Part shown: positions 7,288 to 14,787 of the stretch, piece after piece
Numbering within the stretch: the first letter of the stretch is position 1
How the letters are laid out: every line of letters starts with the position of its first letter
IMG/VR virus record: IMGVR_UViG_3300033141_000627
Coordinates: 1 to 38,245 of that record
Origin: a virus
Reading direction: 5' to 3' (one strand)
Length of the DNA: 38,245 nt
The notes under the pieces: generated by a model
Told to the model about the DNA's origin: nothing
Database searches by the model: none
What the model saw: the letters and a program-made list of their open reading frames with translations, nothing else
Translations under genes and position numbers: made by a program

Positions 7288-7361
7288 TAGAGATTGGTGA
7301 AGTGGCATCACGCATGGTTTTGATCCATGAATCCTAGGTTCGATCCCTAGATCTCTAGCCA
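7288..7361 (+). tRNA. tRNA-Gln (anticodon UUG)
   Basis: Acceptor TAGAGAT (7288-7294) pairs with ATCTCTA; G73 and encoded CCA end at 7361. The D-arm is GTGA AGTGGCA TCAC, the anticodon arm is CATGG TTTTGAT CCATG with anticodon TTG, and the T-arm is CTAGG TTCGATC CCTAG, all perfectly paired. Only three bases separate it from tRNA-Pro. It reads CAA, which is abundant in the internal virion protein at 31510. Confidence 0.93.
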
Positions 7362-7363
7362 AA

Positions 7364-7578
7364 ATTGTTCTTTTAAATGTAGGTTGTAAGTGGCGATAAA
7401 GTAATCGCTAGATTAATAGGTTAGTAGAACGACTAACCAGCAAAGAAAGCCTGTTAATTGATAAAGATAGAATATAGGTATTTCGCTAGGATTGACACTG
7501 TGGTAGTGTTTCTGCCCCCTAGAGGATCTGGTTTCGATGCCAGAAAACATTGGCTTACAATCTACTTCAAGAGAATAA
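7364..7578 (+). ncRNA. RNA element C (long closing-stem family)
   Basis: Starts two bases after tRNA-Gln. The 5' arm 7364-7390 pairs with the 3' arm 7554-7578 over about 23 positions with GU pairs and one bulge, matching the outer stem of element D. Inside are GGCGAT/ATCGCT (7389-7411 region), ATTAATAGG with CCTGTTAAT, a D-arm-like ACAC TGTGGTA GTGT, and a T-arm-like TCTGG/CCAGA with a TTTCGATG loop. No acceptor stem or proper anticodon is present, so this is a tRNA-derived or tRNA-mimicking domain rather than a tRNA. Confidence 0.6.
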
Positions 7579-7589
7579 ACGGCAGCACT

Positions 7590-7619
7590 AAGCGATTACT
7601 TAAATAGTAGTCGCTTTTT
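7590..7619 (+). terminator. Intrinsic terminator closing the RNA cluster
   Basis: AAGCGATTACT (7590-7600) pairs with AGTAGTCGCTT (7606-7616) over 11 bp around TAAAT, followed by a T run to 7619. It ends transcription through the tRNA and structured-RNA cluster, just before early promoter copy 2. Confidence 0.9.
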
Positions 7620-7641
7620 AATACTTTTTACTAATTTCTTC

Positions 7642-7670
7642 TTGCATATTAATATATGATAATCTATTAT
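7642..7670 (+). promoter_or_regulatory. Early promoter copy 2
   Basis: TTGCAT (7642-7647), 17 bp, TATTAT (7665-7670), with upstream TTTCTTC and spacer ATTAATATATGATAATC shared with the other copies. It lies directly after a terminator and drives the genes from 7723. Confidence 0.75.
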
Positions 7671-7722
7671 ATTCTTAGATATCAATAAAGATTTAGATAA
7701 AATATTATTTAATAAAACACCA

Positions 7723-7875
7723 ATGAACGAATGTAACGATAAAGACGAAAACAATATTGCTTTTGGGTCTAGGGCATCATACCTAGAAGACCAGGCAAAG
7801 AAAGATAAGCCTAAACACTATTTTCCGCCATCAAGACAACGAGAACGGATAAAGATGGAATATTCTAATAATTAA
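7723..7875 (+). CDS. Hypothetical protein, 50 aa
   Basis: First gene after early promoter copy 2. Very hydrophilic and mixed-charge (MNECNDKDENN, KKDKPKHYFPPSRQRERIK), probably disordered. Possibly a small early takeover protein; no family recognised. Confidence 0.5.
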   Translation: MNECNDKDENNIAFGSRASYLEDQAKKDKPKHYFPPSRQRERIKMEYSNN

Positions 7876-7877
7876 AC

Positions 7878-8081
7878 ATGAACACCAACTGGATATATAC
7901 AGAAAAGACAGCGCATAGGTTTGATGAATATGGTAATATACTAATCTGTTCTGAACACTCTAAGACATCAGAGCAACACCAGAAGGTTCTAAAAGCTTTT
8001 AAACAGTCCTTTGATATTAGAGGTCACTCTACAATGACCTGTCCTATATGTGCAGAGAAATTATTACAAATTAAAAATTAA
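7878..8081 (+). CDS. Small protein with CPICAEK zinc knuckle
   Basis: 67 aa, two bases after the previous stop. Cys near residue 25, two His (28, 35) and the C-terminal CPICAEKLL suggest a small metal-binding fold. Function unknown. Confidence 0.6.
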   Translation: MNTNWIYTEKTAHRFDEYGNILICSEHSKTSEQHQKVLKAFKQSFDIRGHSTMTCPICAEKLLQIKN

Positions 8082-8084
8082 GGT

Positions 8085-8255
8085 ATGAATATTATAAATG
8101 TAGTTATTGTCGCAGTATCATTTGCAATTGCATTATTTACTATTATATATTTAGCACAGTATGGAAACATAAAACCTGAAGAGTTTTTATCAGGAATAGT
8201 TTTATTTGTTTCACTTCTATATGGTGCTGCATATTTATACGTGCATCTAAAATAA
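8085..8255 (+). CDS. Two-helix membrane protein, 56 aa
   Basis: Residues 4-24 (VVIVAVSFAIALFTIIYLA) and 36-54 (SGIVLFVSLLYGAAYLYV) are membrane segments joined by a short acidic loop. Early expression suggests superinfection exclusion or membrane remodelling rather than lysis. Confidence 0.55.
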   Translation: MNIINVVIVAVSFAIALFTIIYLAQYGNIKPEEFLSGIVLFVSLLYGAAYLYVHLK

Positions 8256-8296
8256 CCCCCACAAGAGAACTAATATTTATTAAATAAGAAAGGATT

Positions 8297-8488
8297 ATGA
8301 AAGATTTACTAAATGCAATTATTGGAGTATTATTCTTTGGTTTAATTGTTTATGGATTATCATATAATCTAGACTATGAAAAACTAAGAAGAGGTGAAAT
8401 AACAGAAGAGGAGTATTGCTTAAATATAGACACAAAGAAATCATTAAAACATTTGCCTATACGGTGTTTTAAGTATTACAACATTTAA
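8297..8488 (+). CDS. Small membrane protein, 63 aa
   Basis: One N-terminal membrane helix (AIIGVLFFGLIVYGLSYNL) followed by a charged tail with LRRGEITEEEYCLN, a short-helix motif like the SHOCT-type ends of some bacterial membrane proteins. Function unknown. Confidence 0.6.
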   Translation: MKDLLNAIIGVLFFGLIVYGLSYNLDYEKLRRGEITEEEYCLNIDTKKSLKHLPIRCFKYYNI

Positions 8489-8498
8489 CCAACCAACA

Positions 8499-8918
8499 AT
8501 GAACTACTACAACAAACTAATAGAGGAAAGGAATAAGCTTGAGACTCCTAAGCTGGAGTTTGGAGTATTATGTCAGAATAATTACTCAGATAGCCATGAG
8601 CCATACATGTTTATTGAGAAGAAGAATGGAATGACTGTATTTTGGAGCAATCAATTCAAAAGAACATTGTCAATGAAGCATAAAAAAGCTGATGAAGATA
8701 TTAAGCCTTACAAAATCCTAGGCAAGGAATTAAGCCTACAAGATGTGCTTAGGATGTTTGATAATAAATTTTATTCTACAATAGTAAGAATAGCTGGGGG
8801 TGAATGTATTATAAATTTTGATAGGAATTGTGATGATTTCACTGTTTCAGTTGACTTATCCAGGCCCCTAAAAGACCAAGAAGAAGCTTTACAATCTATT
8901 TTATCTCTGATAAAGTAG
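8499..8918 (+). CDS. Hypothetical protein, 139 aa
   Basis: Soluble mixed alpha/beta protein. No catalytic or metal motif seen, apart from a conserved-looking KILGKELSLQDVLRMFDNK helix around 76-95. Starts after CCAACAATG without Shine-Dalgarno. Function unknown. Confidence 0.65.
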   Translation: MNYYNKLIEERNKLETPKLEFGVLCQNNYSDSHEPYMFIEKKNGMTVFWSNQFKRTLSMKHKKADEDIKPYKILGKELSLQDVLRMFDNKFYSTIVRIAGGECIINFDRNCDDFTVSVDLSRPLKDQEEALQSILSLIK

Positions 8919-8943
8919 TTATGTACTTGTTAATATATAAATT

Positions 8944-9579
8944 ATGAAAAAAAGAGTAGTAAATCCTGGCGATAGGTTTAACAACTGGGAAATTGTAAAA
9001 GAGGTTGAATATCAACTTAAAAGAAGGTTTTTATGTAAGCATATAGAATATGGAGCTGAGAAAGAAATTAACTTGTGTCATCTAGTCTCTGGTAAGTCAT
9101 CTGGTGCAATTAGGGATGGAGTAAATTCTAAAAGCTATTGTCATGGGATGGGAGGTAAAAACAGACATCCAGAATATGAGGCTTGGCAGGGAATGAAGCG
9201 TAGATGTTATAATAAAAATGATCCTGGTTATAAAAATTATGGAGGAAGAGGAGTTGTAGTTTGTAATGAATGGATAAAAAATTATATGCAGTTTTATACA
9301 GATATTGGGAAAAGACCTTCTAATAAGTATAGCATTGAGAGAATTGATAATAATAAGTCATATTCAAAAGATAATTGTATATGGGCTTTAAGAAAGACTC
9401 AAAATAGAAATAAAAGAAATAGTAAGCGTGAAATATATAAAGGAAAACTAACACATATAGCAGATATAGCAGAAGACTTAGGAATAAGGCACGAAGCACT
9501 ATATAATAGGTTGTATGTATATAACATGACAAAAGAATTAGCTTTTACATCTGGTAGACTAAAAAGAAGAATCCTATAA
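8944..9579 (+). CDS. HNH homing endonuclease, YGGRG type
   Basis: 211 aa. The stretch HPEYEAWQGMKRRCYN, YKNYGGRGVVVCNEWI and SIERIDNNKSYSKDNCIWA with KTQNRNKR is the core of a widespread phage HNH family. The C-terminal part has an HTH-like DNA-binding tail (ADIAEDLGIRHEALYNRL). Same family as the gene at 37459, so this endonuclease has at least two copies here. AT-rich codons compared with late genes support mobility. Confidence 0.85.
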   Translation: MKKRVVNPGDRFNNWEIVKEVEYQLKRRFLCKHIEYGAEKEINLCHLVSGKSSGAIRDGVNSKSYCHGMGGKNRHPEYEAWQGMKRRCYNKNDPGYKNYGGRGVVVCNEWIKNYMQFYTDIGKRPSNKYSIERIDNNKSYSKDNCIWALRKTQNRNKRNSKREIYKGKLTHIADIAEDLGIRHEALYNRLYVYNMTKELAFTSGRLKRRIL

Positions 9580-9616
9580 AGCAAATATACGAACTAATTA
9601 AATAAACTAATTGGAT

Positions 9617-9784
9617 ATGGAAACACAAAACAATAAAACACTTGAGGAGCTTAAAAAGATAAAAGAAGGCGTAAAAGAACAGCTGCTTTTCTCTGAGCTT
9701 GGAATACATGAAAATATATCTCTATGGGTTACATTCATGATTGTACTAAACGACATAGCTACCCTTGAAACTAATAATAACTAA
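9617..9784 (+). CDS. Hypothetical protein, 55 aa
   Basis: Helical N-terminus (KTLEELKKIKEGVKEQLLF) and a moderately hydrophobic middle (SLWVTFMIVLNDIATL). No family recognised. Downstream of the HNH gene, in the early accessory operon. Confidence 0.5.
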   Translation: METQNNKTLEELKKIKEGVKEQLLFSELGIHENISLWVTFMIVLNDIATLETNNN

Positions 9785-9786
9785 TT

Positions 9787-9951
9787 ATGCCAGATATATC
9801 TAAATGCTCAAACGAGCAATGCAAACGTAAGGACGCATGCTACAGATACACATGTAAGCCTGATAAGCACCAATCGTATAATATGTTTAACGAAGAGAGC
9901 TGTGAATACTATATTAATAATAAACCATGCAGTGACTTAACAGTCACATAA
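9787..9951 (+). CDS. Cysteine-rich small protein, 54 aa
   Basis: Six cysteines (CSNEQCKRKDAC, YTCKPD, SCEYY, PCSD) in 54 residues suggest a metal-binding fold. A two-base gap from the previous gene supports coding. Function unknown. Confidence 0.6.
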   Translation: MPDISKCSNEQCKRKDACYRYTCKPDKHQSYNMFNEESCEYYINNKPCSDLTVT

Positions 9952-10029
9952 AATAAACAGCAACGCTAAGCCATAAAACAAATTATCGCAAAAACTGATA
10001 CTTAACAATATTACTTAAATCATTTAACA

Positions 10030-10263
10030 ATGACAACTAAATACACACCAGCACAGGAACAATTCTTATTGGATTGTGCAATTAGGTTCAAAGCAGAAAC
10101 TTTTAATAACATTGAAGCTTATCATAACTTTGACAATAAAAGCTTGCTTGAACATGCCAAAGAAATGCTAAAAGCTGCTCAAGACGAAGGATTACTGCAA
10201 GATGAGGAGGATAATAACGAACTGCCTTATGGTGTAAAGCCAGGAATTGGAGGCTTTAATTAA
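10030..10263 (+). CDS. Hypothetical protein, 77 aa
   Basis: Acidic helical protein beginning MTTKYTPAQEQFLLDCAIRF, with LLEHAKEMLKAAQDEGLL in the middle. No known motif. The 78 bases before it show nothing recognisable. Confidence 0.6.
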   Translation: MTTKYTPAQEQFLLDCAIRFKAETFNNIEAYHNFDNKSLLEHAKEMLKAAQDEGLLQDEEDNNELPYGVKPGIGGFN

Positions 10264-10278
10264 TTAAAACTAAATCAA

Positions 10279-10623
10279 ATGACTAAACAAATAACTAAAG
10301 AAGAGGCTATTAAAGCATTAGATAAGATGAAGTATTACGGAGTCGGGAAAGAATGCAATTTATTAGAAAATGTCGTATATTTTCAAGACATTAAGCAATA
10401 CCTAGAACAAGACGAAGTAGAAGCCAAGAGCTTGGAGGAGATTGAGGAGGAGTTTATTGATGATTTTATAAATCAAGTGCTTCACGTTCTTGATTATAAA
10501 AAAGAGTATATCGCATTCATCAAACAAGCCTGCATTTCTTACGCAGCCTCTAAGGACAAAGAAATAGAACAACTACGAGCTGACCTTTCAGAAATGGCGA
10601 ATAAACTAGAACTTAATAAATAA
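10279..10623 (+). CDS. Hypothetical coiled-coil protein, 114 aa
   Basis: Acidic helices with a C-terminal coiled coil (DKEIEQLRADLSEMANKLEL). A central DDFINQVLHVLDYKKEYIAF segment is amphipathic. Small phage proteins of this shape are common beside other accessory genes; function unknown. Confidence 0.6.
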   Translation: MTKQITKEEAIKALDKMKYYGVGKECNLLENVVYFQDIKQYLEQDEVEAKSLEEIEEEFIDDFINQVLHVLDYKKEYIAFIKQACISYAASKDKEIEQLRADLSEMANKLELNK

Positions 10624-10625
10624 TT

Positions 10626-10865
10626 ATGTTATCAGGTATTAAAGATGCGTATTATGCAGAAGATTTAGATAAACTTTTAGAAATAGAGTGTTCAATTTGT
10701 AATAACATAAACGCTATTAACAAAAACACTTGTAAGCAAGTAGTAGGCATATCTACTGTATTAAGCTTATCTGAAGCAGAAGAACTTAGTATAAATAAGA
10801 TATTATTAAAACACGTTCAAAAGTTTAGAATAAAACTACAAACAGTTCAGAACAATAATCAATAG
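10626..10865 (+). CDS. Hypothetical protein, 79 aa
   Basis: Two bases after the previous gene. Contains an isolated CSICNN near residue 23 and another Cys at 37, with a helical C-terminus. No family recognised. Confidence 0.6.
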   Translation: MLSGIKDAYYAEDLDKLLEIECSICNNINAINKNTCKQVVGISTVLSLSEAEELSINKILLKHVQKFRIKLQTVQNNNQ

Positions 10866-10867
10866 AT

Positions 10868-11011
10868 ATGAAATGTAAAGACCAAGACTGCAATAAGAAG
10901 ATAACACCGCATTGGCTATTTAAGAATAAGGGATGGTGTAATTCGATTTGTGAGTTCAATTATAGAATTAACAGAAAAAAGAATGAAGAAGTACAAAAGA
11001 AACTTTCTTAA
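10868..11011 (+). CDS. Small zinc-finger protein, 47 aa
   Basis: MKCKDQDCNKKITP then WCNSICEFN is a Cys4 ribbon as found at the start of NinG/HNH-type recombination nucleases, followed by a basic helix. Its end overlaps the HNH gene in another frame (10983), so the two may be a split NinG-like pair. Confidence 0.55.
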   Translation: MKCKDQDCNKKITPHWLFKNKGWCNSICEFNYRINRKKNEEVQKKLS

Positions 11012-11240
11012 GCATTATAACATAGCAGAACAGGACTTTATTAGCTGCATGATACATGATTGCGGATTGCAGGCAGTAGATACCCACCACGTGCTTTTGA
11101 AGTCAAGAGGAGGAACTGACGAGGTTTCTAATTTATGCGCTCTATGCAGAACACACCATCAAGCTGCACATTTTCTAGTAGAACCATACTTAAGTGAAGA
11201 GTACTTATTAGAAGTTGTGCAAGATAATTTAAACAGATAA
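10983..11240 (+). CDS. HNH nuclease, possibly NinG-like
   Basis: Read from ATG 10983 (86 aa); a GTG at 10950 in the same frame would add 11 residues but deepen the overlap with the previous gene. Motif: DCGLQAVDTHHVLLKSRGGT, then DEVSNLCALCRTHHQAAH, a classic HNH with H-H, N and H residues and zinc-binding cysteines. Likely role in phage DNA processing or recombination. Confidence 0.75.
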   Translation: MKKYKRNFLKHYNIAEQDFISCMIHDCGLQAVDTHHVLLKSRGGTDEVSNLCALCRTHHQAAHFLVEPYLSEEYLLEVVQDNLNR

Positions 11241-11266
11241 TACTTTTTTAGAACTTTCTTCTTGTG

Positions 11267-11295
11267 TTGCATATTAATGTATGATAATCTATAAT
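11267..11295 (+). promoter_or_regulatory. Early promoter copy 3
   Basis: TTGCAT (11267-11272), 17 bp, perfect TATAAT (11290-11295). Spacer ATTAATGTATGATAATC is near-identical to the other copies. An extra TGTTG duplicates part of the upstream CTTCTTG region. A T-rich stretch (11243-11249) lies before it. Drives the gene at 11320. Confidence 0.78.
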
Positions 11296-11319
11296 AGCCT
11301 TATATATTAAAATAACATT

Positions 11320-12456
11320 ATGAGTAACAAAGTAGCGGTAAACATCCGCACATTAAAACAACAAGAAAAGCTATTCAAGGCGTATGAAGATATTGACTGG
11401 GTGTCACGCAGTGGATTATGTGTACTTATTTATAGCAATAGACCATTTTACCATTTTGGCAAAGAATCAATTATAGATTTCAATGATAGATATGAATGGA
11501 ATAGTCGTGATTATTATAACGGATATGCAAAACCACCTGAAATCATCACCGTCCCTGAAGCCATTAAACGACTTAAGAAGATGAAGGAGGCGAAAGAGAT
11601 TGACGATGCTATTAGCGGAGAAGCTGTTAAAAGAATGGGGTTTGATCTAGACAAGCATTTTAAACCAGTAGAAGAAGAAAACATTACAGATAATGGAGAT
11701 GGCACAGTAGATATAAAAGCAGGACGTTCTAGTGAGGCTCCTAATGTAGCAACAGAAGAACAAAAGAAACAATACATGAAACCAACCTTCAAAGTAGGAG
11801 ACCGAGTACAAATCAAAGCAGATGTATCGAGTTATGGTAAAGCATGTGCAACAATTAATGCTATTGGAAACGATAATACAGTTTCATTAATTAATATTAC
11901 AGGCTGTTGGCAAGATCATAAAATGACTTTCCCTACAGACATGATTAAACCAGTAGAAGAATTATCAGACGATGCAAAAGATTTACTTAATGGATTGAGT
12001 GATGTTGCAATAGAAGGAATATGCAAAATGGGAGAAGAACACAAGCCAAAGATTATTACTTTAGATGAGAGTACTAATGTAGAAGGACGGTTTAAGTTGG
12101 TGAGTGTTGCTGATGTTAAATGGCAAGCAAGATATAAGCAGTACATAGGACAGGTTTTTACAAAAATATCTAAATATAACGATACTATGTCTACCTGCAA
12201 AGAAAGAAGTAGTACCATGTTGATTAAGCACGGCGCAACCTTCGAAGTACTCGAAGAAGAGCCTAAAACATTAGGACAGGCTATTACAGCAGCAGAGATT
12301 AGCCTTGATAAAAAGATGAAAGAAGAATATTTGAGAGGATTTGGCAAAACAGATAACAAGCGAATCTCTCAAGCAATGCTAGCCCTACACGACGTTGAAA
12401 TAACTGAAGAAAATATAGGAAGAGTAGAGGAGCTGTTGAATCACTTAAATAACTAA
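11320..12456 (+). CDS. Large accessory protein with SH3-like segment, 378 aa
   Basis: The largest early accessory protein. Residues about 150-212 (FKVGDRVQIKADVSSYGKAC, then MTFPTDMIKPVEE) look like an SH3/KOW-type beta barrel. The N-terminal 40 residues resemble a short fold seen in phage hypothetical proteins (NIRTLKQQEKLFKAYEDIDW, then GLCVLIY). The C-terminus is helical with KEEYLRGFGK. It has its own promoter (11267). No enzyme motif seen. Confidence 0.7.
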   Translation: MSNKVAVNIRTLKQQEKLFKAYEDIDWVSRSGLCVLIYSNRPFYHFGKESIIDFNDRYEWNSRDYYNGYAKPPEIITVPEAIKRLKKMKEAKEIDDAISGEAVKRMGFDLDKHFKPVEEENITDNGDGTVDIKAGRSSEAPNVATEEQKKQYMKPTFKVGDRVQIKADVSSYGKACATINAIGNDNTVSLINITGCWQDHKMTFPTDMIKPVEELSDDAKDLLNGLSDVAIEGICKMGEEHKPKIITLDESTNVEGRFKLVSVADVKWQARYKQYIGQVFTKISKYNDTMSTCKERSSTMLIKHGATFEVLEEEPKTLGQAITAAEISLDKKMKEEYLRGFGKTDNKRISQAMLALHDVEITEENIGRVEELLNHLNN

Positions 12457-12460
12457 AATT

Positions 12461-12709
12461 ATGTTAAATAAAAAACTAAAAAAATTTCTGGCAATTGAAG
12501 CTCAGATTTGGCTATCTGGTATGTTGCTTATGGCATTTGCAGGAGCTAGTCCGTTTAATACCCCTGTTTATATATTCTTATTTGGTGGATGGCTAATGTT
12601 GAATGGTACTGCATTAGTATGTGGTTTATTCTTATACGTTAATGATATTGCATTTGAAGAAAACAAGATGTATGAGCTGACAGGATTTAAGTGGTTTAAA
12701 CAAAAATAG
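12461..12709 (+). CDS. Two-helix membrane protein, 82 aa
   Basis: Membrane segments at about 13-31 (AQIWLSGMLLMAFAGAS) and 38-61 (YIFLFGGWLMLNGTALVCGLF). Charged termini. Four bases after the previous gene. Not recognised; possibly superinfection immunity. Confidence 0.6.
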   Translation: MLNKKLKKFLAIEAQIWLSGMLLMAFAGASPFNTPVYIFLFGGWLMLNGTALVCGLFLYVNDIAFEENKMYELTGFKWFKQK

Positions 12710-12710
12710 C

Positions 12711-12739
12711 TTGCAAAGTAAGAAAAGAAATACTAATAT
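12711..12739 (+). promoter_or_regulatory. Possible promoter for the pseudoknotted RNA
   Basis: TTGCAA (12711-12716), 17 bp, TAATAT (12734-12739), starting right after the stop at 12709. The start site would fall near 12746, just inside the first helix of the RNA. Plausible but not certain. Confidence 0.4.
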
Positions 12740-12741
12740 GG

Positions 12742-13085
12742 TTGTGCTGTAATTAAAACAATGACAACTTTTATTAGAGGTTGCTTGGATCGGGGAGAAA
12801 TCCGTACGATTACAGCACCAAGTAATTTCTAATAAGGGTTGTTTTATCTATCCTTTAGGCGACTAACTCGAAAGAGTATGAACGCAATACATAAATGTAA
12901 TGTATCCGAATGGCTAAGTTAAACAACATTAAGACACAAGACCTGAATAAGAGACTGCGATGATCTCTTCTAGTACAGGCAGGGCGAAAGCTGGTTGCAA
13001 TACCAAGGTGAAAGTCGATACTCATTATGGCAAACATTCTTACTCTAAGGAGTAGGAGGATTCCTGTCTTCAATCTATTCTGGCA
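12742..13085 (+). ncRNA. Large pseudoknotted structured RNA (element E)
   Basis: A 405-base interval without a plus-strand gene. Helix 1 pairs 12742-12753 with 12809-12821 (about 12 bp). Helix 2 pairs 12764-12778 with 12828-12842 (15 bp, two GU). They cross, forming an H-type pseudoknot. Downstream: ACTC GAAA GAGT (12866-12877), ATACAT/ATGTAT (12887/12900), AAGAGA/TCTCTT (12948/12963), a GCGAAAGC tetraloop near 12983, TGGT/ACCA near 12992, and CTTACTC TAAG GAGTAGG near 13040. GNRA tetraloops plus a pseudoknot indicate a compact folded RNA. It resembles the large ornate phage RNAs (GOLLD, ROOL) in setting, but I cannot assign it to either. Confidence 0.7.
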
Positions 13086-13114
13086 ATAGTAATAAACTAA
13101 TTAAATATATACCT

Positions 13115-13534
13115 ATGAAACATTTACACGATCTATTAAACAACTCTGAATATAGAGCAGATCAAAAAGAAGCTATTAAGTACGCTAAATCAAAAGGATT
13201 ATTAATTTATCAAACATTCAGTGATGATATTTTAAGCGTAGAAGGAATACAAGAAGACGAAGGACGTTTAAATTCTTACACTTGGCAAACATTCGGTGAT
13301 GAAAAAGTTTTAGTAACAGAAATAGATGGATCATTTCATATTACAGCGAACGCTGCTAACTTTATGAATTTTAATGTAATGGAAGACGGACAACTTTATT
13401 GCAAAGGCGTTATTGTTGAACCAAAGAAGAGAGAAGTAATTGAGCTAAACCTAGAACGAGATGAAATGGATACTTTAACAGAACACGGAGAACTTACCTT
13501 TATTAAAGGAGATATATTATACAAGATTAGCTAA
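13115..13534 (+). CDS. Hypothetical protein, 139 aa
   Basis: Mixed alpha/beta soluble acidic protein with a helical N-terminus (LLNNSEYRADQKEAIKYAKS). No motif recognised. It follows the structured RNA after a 30-base A-rich leader. Confidence 0.65.
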   Translation: MKHLHDLLNNSEYRADQKEAIKYAKSKGLLIYQTFSDDILSVEGIQEDEGRLNSYTWQTFGDEKVLVTEIDGSFHITANAANFMNFNVMEDGQLYCKGVIVEPKKREVIELNLERDEMDTLTEHGELTFIKGDILYKIS

Positions 13535-13569
13535 GTTAGGACAGGTAATAAACAATTAATAAAAAGGTT

Positions 13570-13749
13570 ATGGAAATAATTGCATTAAAAATAATTGCTA
13601 GCTTATACATATATGTTACTGGATTTTTAACAGCACTCGGAATAAGTATAGGAGTAGAAAGAAAAAACTTTACTTCGTATGAAGTAGCATGGCTATGGAT
13701 AGCTAATACCTTAGCACTAATGCTTTTTATATTACTATTAATAAACTAA
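13570..13749 (+). CDS. Two-helix membrane protein, 59 aa
   Basis: Segments at 4-26 (IALKIIASLYIYVTGFLTAL) and 40-58 (VAWLWIANTLALMLFILLLI) are strongly hydrophobic. Early location makes a holin less likely. Function unknown. Confidence 0.55.
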   Translation: MEIIALKIIASLYIYVTGFLTALGISIGVERKNFTSYEVAWLWIANTLALMLFILLLIN

Positions 13750-13753
13750 AATT

Positions 13754-13948
13754 ATGAAAATTACAATACAACAATTCGGCGAAACTTACACAGTTTCAAA
13801 ACAAGATGGAGCAGTAAGTGAAGGATTGCCAGAAGAAATTCAACCAGGATTAACAGGGGTTGACGCACTAGAAATGATTACGCCAATCTTATTAGAAAAA
13901 CAGGCGACTGGTCTTACGAATGATGAGTTTTTATATTTATGTACTTAA
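13754..13948 (+). CDS. Hypothetical protein, 64 aa
   Basis: Four bases after the membrane protein. MKITIQQFGETYTVSKQDGA starts as a beta hairpin, then GLTGVDALEMITPILLEK is a helix. No family recognised. Confidence 0.55.
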   Translation: MKITIQQFGETYTVSKQDGAVSEGLPEEIQPGLTGVDALEMITPILLEKQATGLTNDEFLYLCT

Positions 13949-14011
13949 ACCAACCTATGAAAAAGACTAAGAACAGTAAATGAAAGAGATATATAAACTA
14001 ACTTATAAGTT

Positions 14012-14167
14012 ATGAAGTACGATGACGGATCAGTGGAAAAGATAGAACCACCATTTACAACACCGAAAGAACCATGTACTCCACCATTTGGTGAATGGAT
14101 AGGAGAAAACTTTAAACTAGGAAAGGCATGTAGTATACAAGTGAAGTCTTGTAAGAGTTGTTCGTAA
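14012..14167 (+). CDS. Hypothetical protein, 51 aa
   Basis: Proline-rich N-terminal half (EKIEPPFTTPKEPCTPPFGE) and a Cys-containing end (CSIQVKSCKSCS). The single-purpose ORF fits the gap exactly and starts after TTATAAGTTATG. Function unknown. Confidence 0.45.
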   Translation: MKYDDGSVEKIEPPFTTPKEPCTPPFGEWIGENFKLGKACSIQVKSCKSCS

Positions 14168-14186
14168 AATTAATTAAACTAAACCT

Positions 14187-14531
14187 ATGAAACTAACAAA
14201 GAAAGACTACGACTGGTGTTATAAGAAGATGAAGTACTGGCAGAAGGAGTTAGGTGTTATGAATTGTAGATTAACAATGCACTTAGATGACAGTATAGAA
14301 TGTGGACAATGTGTAGTAGATGTGACCTCTTCAACAGGAGAGATTAGTTTATCAGCTTCTAATTACTGGAACAGCAAACAAGAACTTGAGCGTGTAATAT
14401 TCCACGAAGTATGTGAAGCAATGCTATATATTGAATTTGGATACTATATGACTGAAATGTATTCTGATGACTTTATAGCTTCTAAGACACACGCTGTTAT
14501 ACGAAGACTAGAGAACTTAATGTTTAAATAA
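14187..14531 (+). CDS. HExxE metallopeptidase-like protein, 114 aa
   Basis: VIFHEVCEAMLYIEF near residues 72-86 carries HEVCE, close to the HExxH zinc motif of small phage metallopeptidase-like proteins, with helices around it. The last base overlaps the next start (TAATG). Substrate unknown. Enzyme status is uncertain because the second His is replaced. Confidence 0.6.
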   Translation: MKLTKKDYDWCYKKMKYWQKELGVMNCRLTMHLDDSIECGQCVVDVTSSTGEISLSASNYWNSKQELERVIFHEVCEAMLYIEFGYYMTEMYSDDFIASKTHAVIRRLENLMFK

Positions 14532-14734
14532 TGAAAACAACTTACAAGTACGGAACAACAGAACATGTCTTCACAAAGGATGATGGATACCTGGGTTGCC
14601 AAATAGATGGACGTAAGATATCACACAGGCTAGAAGCTAATGGTTGCAAAATTGTACCCTGGATGCAGCCTACTAAAGAAGTAGATGAACTATTTGAACG
14701 GTTAGGGTTTAAGAAAGTGGTAACAAACAACTAA
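14531..14734 (+). CDS. Hypothetical protein, 67 aa
   Basis: Starts in a TAATG overlap. Short alpha/beta protein. Its sequence TGCAGCCTACTAAAGAAG (within 14660-14680) also occurs in the 3' arm of RNA element A. No recognised family. Confidence 0.6.
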   Translation: MKTTYKYGTTEHVFTKDDGYLGCQIDGRKISHRLEANGCKIVPWMQPTKEVDELFERLGFKKVVTNN

Positions 14735-14741
14735 ATGAAAT

Positions 14742-14766
14742 AAGACAGCTTAACGGCTGTTTTTTC
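14742..14766 (+). terminator. Intrinsic terminator
   Basis: GACAGC, loop TTAACG, GCTGT and TTTTTT, right after the stop at 14734. Short stem (5-6 bp) but a good U tract. Confidence 0.8.
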
Positions 14767-14787
14767 TACACTGCTAAGCATACAAAC

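Noticed and set aside
12742-13085. Group I intron, RNase P RNA or tmRNA
   Set aside because: It does not interrupt a gene; I find no conserved RNase P core or tmRNA tag frame and no group I P7 core.
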